DNA from: Triatoma infestans
Lineage: Eukaryota; Arthropoda; Insecta; Hemiptera; Reduviidae
Assembly (NCBI GenBank): GCA_011037195.1
Contig: JAAEAF010000368.1
Span: forward strand, 1-64,000
DNA: 64,000 nt
Reading direction: 5' to 3'
Each line of letters begins with the position of its first letter. Positions within the stretch are counted from its first letter, which is position 1. Shown piece after piece: positions 39,201-54,200 of the stretch. The translations under genes and the position numbers were made by a program. The notes beneath the pieces were generated by a model. That model was not told the origin of the DNA and made no database searches. It was given only the letters and a program-made list of their open reading frames with translations.

Positions 39201-42200
39201 ATGATTAGAATTAGAAAATAGTTTATTAAATCGCATGTTTTGAAGAATATTTTACAATTAAATTTTAATATTAATTTTGTGTCAGTTTAGTGCTTTGTCA
39301 AGGCCCTATTAAAAATGCCTTGACATAAATTTAATCGTGAAATATTCTTCGAAATACGCTATTTATTATACACAATTTTCTAATATTTAATCATAATTTA
39401 TAATCATTCCATTTTTATTGTTAATTAACTACACACATAGTATTAGCATAACCTTATAACCTCCCACATGCAATCAACAAGTATAATGCGCAACACAAAT
39501 ATTAAGATGTAGTCTGTCTACACGAACTTGATAGCCGTACTCTGATAAAAATCCGAAACCGGTCTGGAACATCAGAAATAATGTGCATACTACGGCGAAT
39601 AAAATCACAGTTGTTTACCAGCATTGCGGACCCAACCACATATTCAACAATATTTTTCAAGTATTGATATTAAAAAATTGGTGAGAAAAACTTATACGAC
39701 TTTCTTTTACTGGAATTACACAGATTTATTATTTATTTACCGTTGCAAATGAAATTTCACATATAAATAAATATATATATATTATGAATATATATATATA
39801 TATATATATCATATATATTATTCATAATATGAAATATTATATATATAGATATAGAGCTTCGATATAAATAGTGCATATATATGGTGTGGGTGTGGGTGTG
39901 TGTGGGTCTCCTTACAAAATATTATATAAAAGTCGTATTTCCGGTAAACTGATTTTCTTTAAACCGGAATGTGGGCCAAACATTAAATTCTTATTATTAT
40001 TATACAAAAGATAGAAAAGTATGTCGATAGAATATATTGAAGAGTATTTAAGTGGTGGCAAAGCTGTCACCCATACTCCATTAATTGAATTTTCCAGGAA
40101 AAATGTTTCAAATTAAAGTTTATAAGTATATGTTAGTTAATATACCAAGTTTAAAGAAAATCGTTAGATCCTTGTCTGAGAAATAGAAAAAACTGAAAAA
40201 TCTATTCAGTAAAGTTTCCCTAACTATTATTATTGTAAAGAAATAGCTAATTATTTTCTATTTGCAGATTCAAATAAGCGCGTTCCTTCTATAACATTCT
40301 GTATGACAGTGATTATTAACTCTGTCTGCAGCTCTTGAATTTCTGTACTGATATCATTCTTGAGCTGTTTATGGAAATTATGGTCTTACGCATAGCTATT
40401 TATTGAGCTATAAATTTTAATCAATGCAGTAGCTCAAGAATATAATATCCAGTAGTAATTTTTAGTTAACAGCCAGAATTATTAATTACAATTATAGGCA
40501 AAGCTATAAATGGGCGTCTCATAACCATAATGAACTAGATTTATATGATTTCCTTACATAACTATCAAAAAATATAAATGATAAAAAATTCAATGTTTCA
40601 TGAGATTTTTAAAGCCTTAGATCACCTTTAGCGCACCAAAAAAATTGGATTATATGCTTGTAAACATTAAAATTCTACAAGTTCATAAAACAAATCAAAC
40701 CTGCAGTATTGAAATTCTACTGCAATCCATAAGAAAGAGCTAAAGTTTCATTCTCTTCATAAATAAATAAAATAAGAAACTATTCAATTAATAATCAAAG
40801 TATTTTGTTTGGACAACGTTTAAGGTGGCTTGGGTGGTGAAAAAAGGAGGTGGAGTGAAACTGCAGATATGTTGAAATTCACGTTGATCAATGCTATTGG
40901 AGATGTGCTTCTGTCTTCAGGAGTTGTTGCTTATTTGGGCGCTTTCACTGTTACATTTAGAACTGTAAGGACATAGTATTCTATTTTCTTGTTTCAGTAC
41001 ATAAAATAAATTTGAAGAATGAAAGTAATTGTAATTTTCTATTATATATATGAAGAAAAATATTATGATCATACCAAAATTGCATTGGAAATTATGCTCC
41101 ATGGTTTCTTGAATAGGAAAAAGTGATTTTTGAGAAATTGGTCTCTCTCTTTTCCACTGCTTGTGTATGAGTTTTAGGAATCACATCACAATATGAAATG
41201 GATAACTAAAAAAGCGATTGTAGAAAGTTCAAACTTGATATTTCATTTGGGTATCTATAATTAGCTATAATATTAAGGGCAATTATATTCCTTGCAAATA
41301 TTCTTAGTTTGAAGATTGGAAAGTAAATATTCCAAGTATTTGGAAGCTGAGAAATAAATCTGTGAGTGTTGAGAATGAGTAAACCTGTAAGTGTTACTTA
41401 TCTGATTTTTTGTGTTTTGTGAAGGAATTAATGCAGACATGGAACAAACAATGTAAAGAGCTTGAAATACCATGTTCTTCACAGTTTTCAATGATAGCTA
41501 CTCTCGGTGATCCAGTAAAAATCCGAGCTTGGAATATATTCGGTCTACCCAAAGATAACTTTTCCGTTGAAAATGGAATTATTGTACACAGTGCTCGTAG
41601 ATGGTCCCTTATGATTGATCCACAGGGTAAGTATTTTCACTATAAAATATTTCTGTGTGTATTTTAAAGTAAATTAATTTTAAACATATCTACTATGTGA
41701 TTTTTAATTTTAGGTCAGGCAAATAAGTGGATTAAAAGTATGGAAAAAGATCATCGGCTTTCTGTCATTAAATTAACAGATTCAAATTACATGAGAAGAG
41801 TTGAAGCCAGTATAGAACATGGATTACCCGTTTTGTTAGAAAACATCCTGGAAGATATTGATGCCAGTCTTGGTTTGTAATATTCTAGAGCCCCCCCCCC
41901 ACACACACAAACACACAGGAATTCCTAACGGGGTTTGTGACATTTTCTATGAGCAAATTAGGTACATATTTTGAGAGGCCTGTACAAGTGTTGTTTTAGG
42001 GGGAAACTACCAAACGACAGGGATGAAAAGGAAATAAAAATCATCAGAACTATTTTCTGTGATTATCTGCATCATTTTGTGATCATAGATCAATTTTGGG
42101 CTTTCGGCCATTACAGACGAAAATAATATGCTTTTTGACTTTGTTCACTTTTTTAAATATTTAAAAAAAATACGGAACAAAAGTTGTAAGGAATTATATT

Positions 42201-45200
42201 TTTTAACCCGTGACACCATAAGTAATTTATTTTTATAAACTACATCAAAGTAGAGAGAACGTTCCTTTTCTTCAAAGGGATTGAAGAGCGTAAATTTAAA
42301 ACATGCTACACTATAAGTCGAATATCTTACATTCTTCTAGTGATGTTAGCCACAAACTTTATTTATGTAGAACTTTGTTTTATTTTTTTTTAATTTGTCT
42401 GATTTTTAATCAAATAAATTTGAAAGCCACAAAAAAAGTTTTCAGATATATGAGCATACTTTTTTTTAAGGTAGGAGGAGTTTCTTTTTTCTTGTTCTAA
42501 CCAACAACATCCCTGCCGTTTGTCCGCTAAAGCCTAAAACAACTTAATTGAAAGAGGGCGATAGAAAAAAATCTATCTTTAAAAAATTGATACAGGAAAT
42601 GTTTCGAGGGAACCCCTGCTCTGAAGTAATCATCAATTTTGGTTTAGTCATGTTTATATTTATTTAGATTTTAATTCATTATCACATATTTATTATATAC
42701 CCAATTGCTTCCTTTACAATTATGGGTCTCCTTTTTATTTTCATTTGCAACAATACAAGAACCTATACATCCTTGAAACACAAATTCTTGGGATAGAATT
42801 CTCAGCAAAGTAGTCTTTCAACAGGATTTAGTATTAACATTACGACCTTAATTGTTCTGAATTCTGCAATTGTTTTCTCAATTTATGCATTGCTCTTTGA
42901 AATACTTTTCGATCTAGACTCGGAATGATTTCCAGTTTTTAACAATCATAGACTTTTTTTGTCTCAAGGTTTTGATAGAGTCCATAACTAATCTTATATT
43001 TGTTTAAGTGAGGCTGTTCTGAATTATGTCTGCTAAGGCGATGAACATATTTTCTGAAGTAGAAACCATTTTTTTTTTTAATTTAAGGCGTGTCAACATC
43101 TGTAGTCTCTTGCGCCCGGAGCCTTCTCTGTGCACTGCCGGCCTCCGTGTTGTCTCTCGTTACAACCAACTCTGCCCATCACCGGATAGTGAGCTGTAAA
43201 GGCTCCTAGGAAAAGAGAAAATCTAAGGGTAGCATGCCTGGATTTGAACCCGGGATCTCCGCGATGCTAGTCCAGCGCTCTACCATTGAGATAATCCCTT
43301 CCCAGAATTCCTGTAAACGTTAGGAAGGCCTATATATATATATATATATATTTCTTCTATTTTCCAAAATAGATGGGTTACTCCTTTGCTTTTATTTTGC
43401 TTTTTATTTCTTTTTGCATTTTCACATTAATAAGAATAAGCTTTATAAACAGAGCCAGTACTTTTGAAAAATTTTTACAAACAAGGAGGTATGTTATATC
43501 TAAAAGTGGGTGATAGTCTTCTCCAGTATCATCCCGATTTCCGATTTTACATAACAACACGATTACGAAATCCTCATTATCTGCCGGAAATTGCAGTCAA
43601 GGTATATTTTTATTTATCGTGAAAATATTATTTGATAATAGCATTTGATATTATTTAAAATTTTAGTTTATATTTTTTTAAGGTTACGCTGATAAATTTT
43701 ATGATCACCCCTCAAGGTTTGGAAGACCAGCTTTTGGGGATTGTAGTAGCTGAAGAAAAACCGGAATTAGAGGAAAAGAAAAATGCTTTAATCATTGAAA
43801 GTGCTGAGAATAAAAAACAGCTGAAAGAACTTGAAGATGAAATTCTTCGAGTACTTTCGCAAGCTGAAGGAAATATATTAGAAAACGAAACCGCTATTCA
43901 AACACTTTCTCAATCAAAGGTACTCTGTTCTGTCTATATTAATTAGTAAATCTTCAAGGACTTTTATGCCTTTTATAATAAAGTGCTTTGTAATTTATTA
44001 ATTTTTCATTTTTTGTTCTCTAGTTCTCAAACCTCACCGAACAATCTTAGTTTGGGTTGTCCTTTCATTCGGCCTCTTTCTCTTAGGCTGGTTTACATTA
44101 AATCTTCTAGAAGGCCTGTTATACGGATCTACCTTGTGCCCTCGCTTTAAAAAGATAAAACTAGGCAGTCCACCAGGATTTGCTCTCTTAATTAAGTTTT
44201 TTTAATTCGCTAGTTTGCAAAAAAAAAAACACTTTCCATTCGACTTTCTGTTCTCAACTAGCATTCCAAGTTTTAAGGAAATTTGTCTTTTGCAAATTGA
44301 GAAATGGAAGAGAAAATCGTGTGAATATTTTATATTAGATTTTGACATTCCATTTTATGTTACCACCAATTCTTTCATTGTTATGCTGCCCGAATGATTT
44401 AGACCAAACATTAGCTTACTCAAATTCACTTAAGAATTTCATAGAATTATTTTTAAATATATTGCTTTCAGCATTTGCATAATTTAACCTTAGATAATAT
44501 GGTTTGTAATGCCAGTCACACCGCAACTATCGGAAACTAAATAGTTTTCCTCTGGAAATCTAGTATATTATTAGAATTACTTCTGTTTGATTTTCAGCTC
44601 TCTTTTCAATTCATTCTAAGTTTCTTCAGGGCCCATCAATTTCTCATATGTCGATATAGGTATATCGATAATGACTAGTTTTTACATATATATAACCTGC
44701 TGTTCAGTTGGGATTTGGGAATGGCATTCCAAATTATTTAAAACAAATGGATCAACACAGTGAATTAATAAAACATTCAGTCATAAAACAAATTTGATAC
44801 ATAAGTTCTTCATTAAATTTACATGAAGAGTTAACTAAAGAAATGTATCATATGTAGGAAATTTTATATTGCTTGTTTTCTATCTTGTTAACTATCTTTT
44901 CAATAAGACGTTAAAAAAGATGTATTCACATTTAGTTAAGGGTGTAATATTATTGGTAATAGTACTGGGAATTCAAAATAGAGTGAAATATTGTTCTGAA
45001 TTTATAACTTAAAAGTTAGTGTTTCCATTTAATCTTCATTTTGTTACTCGACAAAGGAAGTTTACAAAGAACATCTCTAAATTAATTGTAATATAAATTA
45101 ATCTTTAATTTTTTTTTTATAGATATTATCAGAGACAATACTGAAAAAGCAAGAAGTAGCTGCTGCAACTGAGTTAGAAATAGATTATGCCAGAAATCTT

Positions 45201-48200
45201 TATATACCAGTATCCAAACATTCTTCTGTATTATTCTTTTGTATCTCCGATTTGGCCAACATAGATCCCATGTATCAGTATTCACTTGTATGGTTCATAA
45301 ACTTATACTATCAGGTAAATAAATTAATTCTTTAGCAATTCCTAACATTAATATTACCCTAAGGTTTTTAAAACAGTTCGCTTAGCATAGCTTCCATTAT
45401 GCGTAAAAATGTTTCAGGCGATAAAACACAGTGAAAAGAGTGATAATTTAGATAGGCGTATCTTTAGTCTTAATGATTATTTCACTTTGAGTATCTATAG
45501 AAATGTATGTCGTTCACTTTTTGAAAAAGATAAGTTGACATTTTCCTTTGTGCTCTGTATTGGAATTGAAAGAAGTAGGGTAAGTATTTTTAAACTTTTG
45601 CTACAGAAAATGATTTTATTTTATAATTGTTTTATATTTTCCATATATTGCTTAGGGAATAATCAATGAAGAATTATTCACATTTTTTTTAACTGGTGGT
45701 GTAGCTTTGGAAAATCCCTATCCCAATCCTAGTCCAGAATGGCTTACAGATAAATCATGGTCAGAGGTAGTGAGAGCCAGCGCTATACAAGAGTAAATAA
45801 CTATTTTTTTCTTCATAAAATCTTTTATTAATGTGATAAGAATGAATTATTTGATTAAAAGTAGAATAAAAAAAAAATAGATATATCCTTTCTATTTTAG
45901 GTTACAAAAATTCAAATCTTCGGTGGAGACTAATAATGCGCAATGGAAACATTTTTATGATGCTTTTGATCCAGTTAGCATTTCTCCTCCTGAACCTTTT
46001 GCTAAGTTTAGAAATTTAATTTGGTTGGTTATATTGAGATGCATCCGTTCCGATAAAGTGGTGCCAGCTGCACAGGTGAGCTTATATTAGATAAACAGCA
46101 GCCCATACAAAAGATATCGAATATCAAAGAATCATAATGTTACCCTATGGTTTTTGAAATATTCGCTTGGTGAAACAAAGTGATTATCTGAAAAAGTAGA
46201 AAGATAATATCTTTTTGAAACTTGCGCGGCATTTTTGTAAAAAAAAGCATGAATGCCGTAAATAAATTTTTTCTTCAAACATTATTTAAGGTCAAGAAAT
46301 AAATAAGTCTGTCAAAAATATTTTTAAAAGTGATTTCTGTAACCACAATTGGCACTGTAAACATAAGAGTGAGAATTGATACATACATATTTTACTTGCT
46401 TGTTTTGTCTGATATCATTGCAAAAAAAAAATTGAAGTCAATTTCTACTGCATAATAATAATCGCATGTTAAAATTAATTGCTCGACAACAACAGGTTTT
46501 GTTATGTTGTCTGTGTCACAATTAACCAAAATAAACAATATACTTATGTCAAATTATAATAAAAAAAAATATCTTATTTATTGTTTTTTTGTAGCAATAT
46601 ATTATAGATAGAATGACCAAGTCCTATGTTGAGCCACCACCCTTTAATTTGCTGGAATCATACAGAGACTCAAACTGTTGTTCACCGTTAGTGTTCATTT
46701 TGTCACCCGGTTCCGATCCAATGGCTAGCCTGTTAAAATTTGCCGATGATATGAACATTCCTCGAGCCAGCCTTATGACCATTTCACTAGGTCAGGGTCA
46801 GGTTGGTAAAATGTAAAAGTTTTTAATAATGATAATGATTTCATACTATTTTAAACAATTTTAAATTATATTTAGGGACCAATTGCTGCCCGGATGATAG
46901 ATGCTGCCATAGTTTCTGGCCAGTGGGTAATATTACAAAATTGTCATTTAGCAGTTAGTTGGATGGAACAGTTGGATAAAATTTGTGATGAAGTTATTGT
47001 TCCTGCGAAAACACACAAAAAATTCAGAATTTGGCTAACAAGTTATCCGTCAGAAGCATTTCCAGTATCAATTCTTCAGAATGGTTAGTTAAATGATTTA
47101 TGTTTGTAAATACCATAACCTGATGTATTATTTGTTTGTCTATTGACTTTTGCCGGTTAAGTAATAGAAAGTCGGCTGGGGTTTCAGTTAGATCTTATTT
47201 ATATACTAAAATAAAATTATCTTCATTATTATGAAGTAAATTGAAAGGTTGCTAGTTTTAGGAAGGACTTTTTAGTTTGGCTTACTATCTAGGATATTTA
47301 ATAAGGATAAGGCTTATTAGTTTTGCTTACTATTTGGTAGCTATTTCTTAAGGGAGCTGCATTCTCTACAAGTATCCCAGTGTAACAAAATTATACTGCA
47401 CTGTTGACATGCTTACACCTACACAAGTGAAGTTTATATATGGAGTTAATTAGATTAAGTATACTCCATCCACGATATACATCCATCTGCATTTCCTTTA
47501 GTCATACTGATGGCATGACCAGTTTGCACTATTTTGGAAATTTTTAACTCAAAGTTTCCAAAAATTTGAAAAATTTTATCTACTGATAGGTTACAACAAA
47601 TATGTTGCTGAAAAAGATGTATCCATTATATGATAGATTTTGGATGAGCCCCGAAGATATAATCCATTATTTGACAACGTTCATTAAATTATACAATTTT
47701 AAAGAACAAGCAAACATTACAAAAGATATTTGTTTAAACGAATGAGAAGCTTCATAAAACAAATAATTTACGTGCATTACATATTTTTTTGCATAAAACA
47801 ATCAAAAGTGAAAAAATGATTTATCTTTTTTCTCTTATAGATTCAGTTGGTTTGTTTTGTTATATAAAACTCCTCACTGTTTAAACAAACTTATTCCATA
47901 CTGTCTACTTATTCTTGTGATTACTTAAAAAACCATTTCGCTAAAGAATGGATTATAGGATTATACAGTTGAATGGATTATACAGTTTCTTTCTCAACAA
48001 CAATTGACCATGAAATAATTATAAATACCAGCTGAAGATGACCGACCTTATTAGATCGAAATGTTCTGTTCGAGAATGAATAAATAACATTCGTAAAACA
48101 AGAAGGAATTTTTGTAGTAATTGACCTCGAGTTTTAATATTTATGAGAGACGTTTATATTTTAATTAATATTGCGTTGCATATTAACCAACTGTATCACT

Positions 48201-51200
48201 AATGTCTTTGAACAGAAATTATAGACAGATTTAATTAATGAAAAAGCAGAAAAATTGATGAAAAGGAAACTTTACAGGTGTGAAAATGACCAATGAACCA
48301 CCCAAAGGACTAAAGGCAAATTTATACCGGTCCTACATGATGGATCCTATCTCAGATCCTAGGTTCTTTCATGGTTGCGCAGCGGTTAATCCCTGGCAGA
48401 AATTATTGTTTTCACTTTGCTTCTTCCATGGAGTGGTACAAGAAAGAAGGAAATTTGGTCCACTAGGCTGGAATATTCAGTACGAATTTAACGAATCTGA
48501 TTTAAAAATAAGTGTATCACAGTTACAGGTATTTTTACCAGAATAATTTTTATAGCTTTGCAATTTTTTTATTTATATTTTTTATAATTATTATTATTTT
48601 TTTCCACAGATGTTTATTAGTGATTATGACGAAGTGCCTTTTGATGCATTATTGTACTTGACTGGGGAATGCAATTACGGTGGAAGGGTTACCGATGACA
48701 AGGATAGACGCCTTTTAAATTCTATTTTGTCGATTTACTATAATAATCAAGTGATCACAGAAGATAAGTTGGTATTTCTTTTAAACTATTACAATCAGTT
48801 CAAGATTTATATACTGATGATAGATAATTAAGATGCTGATCTTATTCCTTCACAAAGGAATCATGAACTAATATTGCCTTTTGCATTTTTTAATGAAAAA
48901 TTTCTTTTGGAATTTTAATAACATACTGATAAATCATGATTTTTTTTAAAATATTTGCTTTGATCTATAGAAAGAATCTTACAAATGTTACTACTAGGTT
49001 ATTTTCTGGTAACCATTTTAAAGTTTTTGTATATACTATTTTGTACCATCCAGCGTAAAAGTGCTCTTCTAGATTTCTAAATTTCCAGCTTCGGGTGAGC
49101 TATATCCCGGCACCGCAGCCATCATAGGCTTATTGTGCCAAAGTGTTCATCTAAGTAAATATATAATCATAAATAATAAAATAAAACTGTGATGCAATGG
49201 CCCTAGGCAAAAGCTGGCAATTTTTATTGGCGGGCGTGTTTTAAGTACGCCGCGATTCCCTCGTCGTTTAGTTTTGGGTCAAGCTACCTAGCTTCACACT
49301 TTTTCTGACGATGCTGATTAACACGTTTTGCCCGTAGGGAATAGACCCTGAATTCTCGCATCAATGGCAAGGTGTTAGCTTCTAGTCTAACGCGTGAGGT
49401 CCATAAAAGAAACTTCTGGTCAAATCTAGACCTGATCAGATCTTAAAGTGTTTTTTCTTTAATCTATAAATACCATGCTAAACTTACATTTTATTCATTA
49501 CGTCTATGGTTGGATATGGTTGATTTGTGCAATACATAAGTTTAAACTGCTTTGCATTCACCTTCATATTCTTTTACTGCCGACTTCTAGAATATACCAA
49601 CATAGACATAACAAAGAAAACCCGCTAGATATTCTATGTCGCCGTAAAACTCTTCTTTACTGCACTTTTTATAGACTATGGACGAATTTCTTGCCAATGA
49701 GAATCAGTCTAACTCAAAAATTAAAAAAAAAAATCAATGAAAAATCTTCTTACAGCTTTTTTTCTTGCACAATTGTATAAACAAAATAAACTATTACTAT
49801 TAACTCTTTTTTAGTTATTCGTTTTCACCAAGTGGCATTTATTACATACCAGATAAAACAGATTATGATGGCATTTTAGAATATATACAAACATTACCAT
49901 TTATTCCACTTCCTGAAGTATTTGGTCTACATGAAAATGCAGATATTACTAAAAATAATAAAGAAACAAACGAGGTATTCTATTTTTTTTAAATATTTTA
50001 TTTAAATATTTGGTGCAAATATTTTTACAGAAATTAAAGACTACTTTAAGAAGGATTAACTTTTCTTTTTAAGGAATAACTAGTAAATTGTGGCAAAAGC
50101 GACGAAATTCGAATAATATACAATTTTTCGCTCTACATTATCGCCGGGATTACAATAATGAATAAAATAATAATTCCTGTATAAGATTTTTTTTTTCTCC
50201 TACGCCGTGACTTCAGCCATTCTCTGTCGCGCCCAGTGTAAAAAAGCTACCCTGGCGATTTATGTTGTTTGTTAGTTGGATATCCAGGGGGATCCACGTG
50301 AGAACAATCTCGGAAGCGAACAGTTTCACTCTCAAGATTTAAAATATTTCATTAACATTTATAACAGTTGTTACTGTGATCCATGGAAACCTTGGGCACC
50401 CGTGAATTTTAAGGGGAAAAATCAACTCTTTATTTTATTTTCACTTACTTTTAACTGGAATTACATTCCATCACGTATTCGTGTATTCAAACATTTTCAG
50501 CATTATAGACATCTCTGGTTACTAATAGACATAATACCCCGACACTCGTAATCTATAATTTTTTTTTTTGTTACCTAACATTCGTTTTTTGGCTTCTTTT
50601 GTAAAAAAAAAATTAAAAAGGAATTGGTTAGCAAACAAAATGCTAGGATCTAAAGAATTCTTGCTTATTTAAATTAAAAAGTATATCTTTTGAATCCAAC
50701 TTGGTATTGTCTTAAGCGAATCTAATATATACTGCAATCTTGAATTGACTATACTCTTCAGGACTTTGCTTAAGTTATCATGGTTGTTACTTCCATTAGT
50801 ATGGGAAACGAGAGCTTCGCACCATTTATTTGGGAATTTTCCAGATTCCCTATACCATTAAACAATTCAAGGATGTGTTCCTTAATCTTCCTTTACAGTT
50901 TGCGCAATATTATGTACGAAATACCATCTATTCCTGGGTAAATACCCTTAGTTTTATAATAGCAATCGAATTCATCAAGGGTGAGGGGATTATTGTAGTC
51001 ATGATTTTCTTCTGCGGAGAAGTCCGAGGTTTCAAATTGTTTAGCTGTTTTATACTATTTTGCAAGGTACTCAGTTACTTGTTCTAGATCGCTGTAAATT
51101 CTGTTTTTGTATTTCAGGATTAGTTAGATGGAGGAGGACGTTTACCAGCCAAAGCTTTCAGTTTTGGCGAGATCTCTTTCACTGATGGCGTCGTGGTCAA

Positions 51201-54200
51201 TTAGCCAAAGTGCATACGTTGCAAAAGGCTTGCTTCTGCATTCCCTTGTATTTTCTAACATACGCCACGTTTAAAACAGTTGAAATTTGCTTTCTTCTCT
51301 CCTACACAGCGGAGCATTCGGGCGGTAACTTTCTACTAAGTTTTGGTATTGACGTATCCGCAGCCTCTCTAATTGCCTTTGTTAAATTATCAACATCAAT
51401 GTTTATATCTCCTGTTAATAATGTTTCAACAAACTTGGCTCCAGCCAGCTCTTTTATTGGTATTTGATAATGAAATTTGCTACAAGTTTTGTTTATAATT
51501 GGATAGTGATCACTGCTGGATAATTATTTCATCGGGTTCTATTCTAATGATATAGCCAAAGAAAGGGAAGCTAAACCCAAATTCTTTTCCAATGAATATC
51601 CGGTAAATAGATGGACAGTGAAGTGATTTTAACCTGTATGTTAAAGCAAATAGCAATGGCCTGTAATGAGTATCTAAAACCATCTCTTCCGTAGAAACGT
51701 TGTTGCTCACATAAATCGCCACCCTGTCTTATCTGCGTTTATTTTTTGAAGGTCTTATAAACCCTAATGTTACAAATGTTCCCGGCTTCTTACCCCATTT
51801 TTCTCATTTATTTTTTTCACCTCAGAAATTCCATTGGAAAAAAATTTTCGTTTTTTAAAAAAACAAGTTTTTATTTTATCCATTTTAAATCTTTTTTAGG
51901 GTCTCCATAACCTTCGCCTACCCACCTGCCTGGCGAAGGTAGCTACAAAAAAAGCTGCTCAGCAGCGTCAAAAGAACTGTTATGTGTCTCTCTTTTTTAA
52001 GTTTCTTTAAATATCTTTTTAAGCATAATTTTTTTTATTTCGCTTATTCATATTATAAACTATACACATTTACACTTTATACATATTTCGTCTATATATT
52101 ATAAACTTACTTTACGAATATCTCCGGATCATATTTAATTTAACTTAAAAACATACAAATGAATTATCACCATCATAATCATAATCGTCTACTGCCTAAC
52201 GGTATGAGGAAATGTGTTATAATAATTATAAATTTTTTTTTTTTTTTTAGTTGTTAATTAGTATATTAAAAACACAGGCAGAACTTACTGCTGGTACTGG
52301 AGTTGGGGATACAGAAGAAATGATAACCGAATTATCCGCAGATATTTTAAGTAAACTGCCTCCAGAATTTAATGTTCGTGAGGTTGAAAAAAAGTACCCA
52401 ACAGTTTACAGCCAGAGTATGAACACTGTTTTAAGGCAGGTAAGGATTTATGTCCAGTGATTAATAATTTGTAATTATAAATTAACTCACTTCTTCAGCA
52501 AGAGAGAGAGTAATAGCGACAGAGTGATAGTGGCCAATAGAATGCTGGTTGTAGACATAGGCTTGCTGTAGAATTCTTTTTATAGCATACACACTAACCT
52601 TTATATCACTCGTAATTTGCCTATTCTTATGACGGTTGCACCATACAAAGTTATTTGCAATGGTCTTGTCAAAAAGTAATAAGTAGTTTTGATAAATTTC
52701 TTAATTTATTAATAGTAACTGTTTTAAGAAATGAATGATCTAGTCATTCAAGGAACTTTCAGTCTTCTTTGTTGCACCTCAAGGAAGTTTATTAAGCCGG
52801 TTCCTCAACAGAAATTTATCCGCTAATCACAAAACACTTCAAATCCTTCTTACCGACGACACTGCAATACTTTCGACTCGCTGTCAACTCACTCAAACAT
52901 CCTCATTAAAAAGAACTATGGTTACAAAATATTGAAACAAAAACTCTAGCATCAGTCTTCTTATAAAACATCACTAGTCAATCTAGGGCAGTACCTTATA
53001 GCATTCTTAGGCAAGATGTTTATTTGGCTTCCTTGGGTGTCGGTTTCTCCAGACCGTATGATGTGTAAGTGTGAGTAAATGTGTATGGTGATAAACCTTG
53101 GGTATAGTAAACCACACACATCAACTATCTATGCAACCCCAATCGCTATTGAGTAAGTGTACCCCTTGGGGGCCAAGGTCCATGAAGAATTCACCTTGTC
53201 AGAAATGGCTCTTTTCTGGCTTTCAAGATTTAGACGGATTAAAAAAAAGCAACTTGCATGGAACGATATCAGTTCATACACTGATAGTGTCCGACTTTGT
53301 CCAAAACCTTTGCCCCTCATGGAACTTAAACTAAATATCAAGTTTGAACTTTCTGCACATTTTTGTATCTGAGTTTATGCTGACTGCATACACACATCAC
53401 GCACTCACATTGACATCACACACACACCCAGAGAGAGAGAGACAAAGACCCATTTCTAAAAACCAGTTTTTCGGACTCAGGGGACCTGAAACCGGTATAA
53501 AAACTCGATATAGAAAATTTGACACGATCGCAAAAGTATCAAAGCAAATAAAGCATTTCTTCTTCTTATTATTATTATTTTCCTACGGACAAGTTTTTGT
53601 TATACTCAGAATGTTTAGGTGAATATTCACTAAAACATGACACACGGACACTCTTGGATAATAAATTAAATAGAGCTACGCGCACATAATTTAGAAAAGC
53701 AAACACAGATCACATCTCTAATACAATTTGATACAAAGTAATACAATTTGATTTTATTTATTTATTAAATCCTTTATCCTGGTCTTAAATGTTATGTTTT
53801 CAGATATTTATACCTATATGAAACATTACAATTCATTTTTTGTTATTTATTTATGCATTTTAGATTTCTTTTTTATATTGTTTTATATTCACAGCATTAA
53901 TTGCTCATTAAGAATGAAACTTTCAGTATAATGATCGTATACAAAAATTTGAGATTAGTAATTATTTTTTATAATTTAGCAATTGTTCAAACAATTTTTT
54001 TTTAACCTGGTAGAGATAGAAATTTAATAATAAAATGGATAAAAATGTATTATATTTATTTGGGTTCCATTTGCATAACAAAAAAATCAGCTTTTCAGCG
54101 GCTTCTTCGAATTCCATTAAGTTAAATATTATTTGAACAAAACTGATACTCATTAAAATTTATCTCTCATTCTTTTTTTTTTTTTAATTTCCCTTCTTTT

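Noticed and set aside
43232..43302. tRNA-Ala gene on the minus strand
   Set aside because: A and B boxes are present, but the acceptor arms do not pair and the sequence runs straight into a repeated SINE body.
53098..53372. Overlapping frames on both strands near 53.1-53.4 kb
   Set aside because: Mutually overlapping on both strands, with no recognisable protein text; likely repeat remains downstream of the Jockey fragment.
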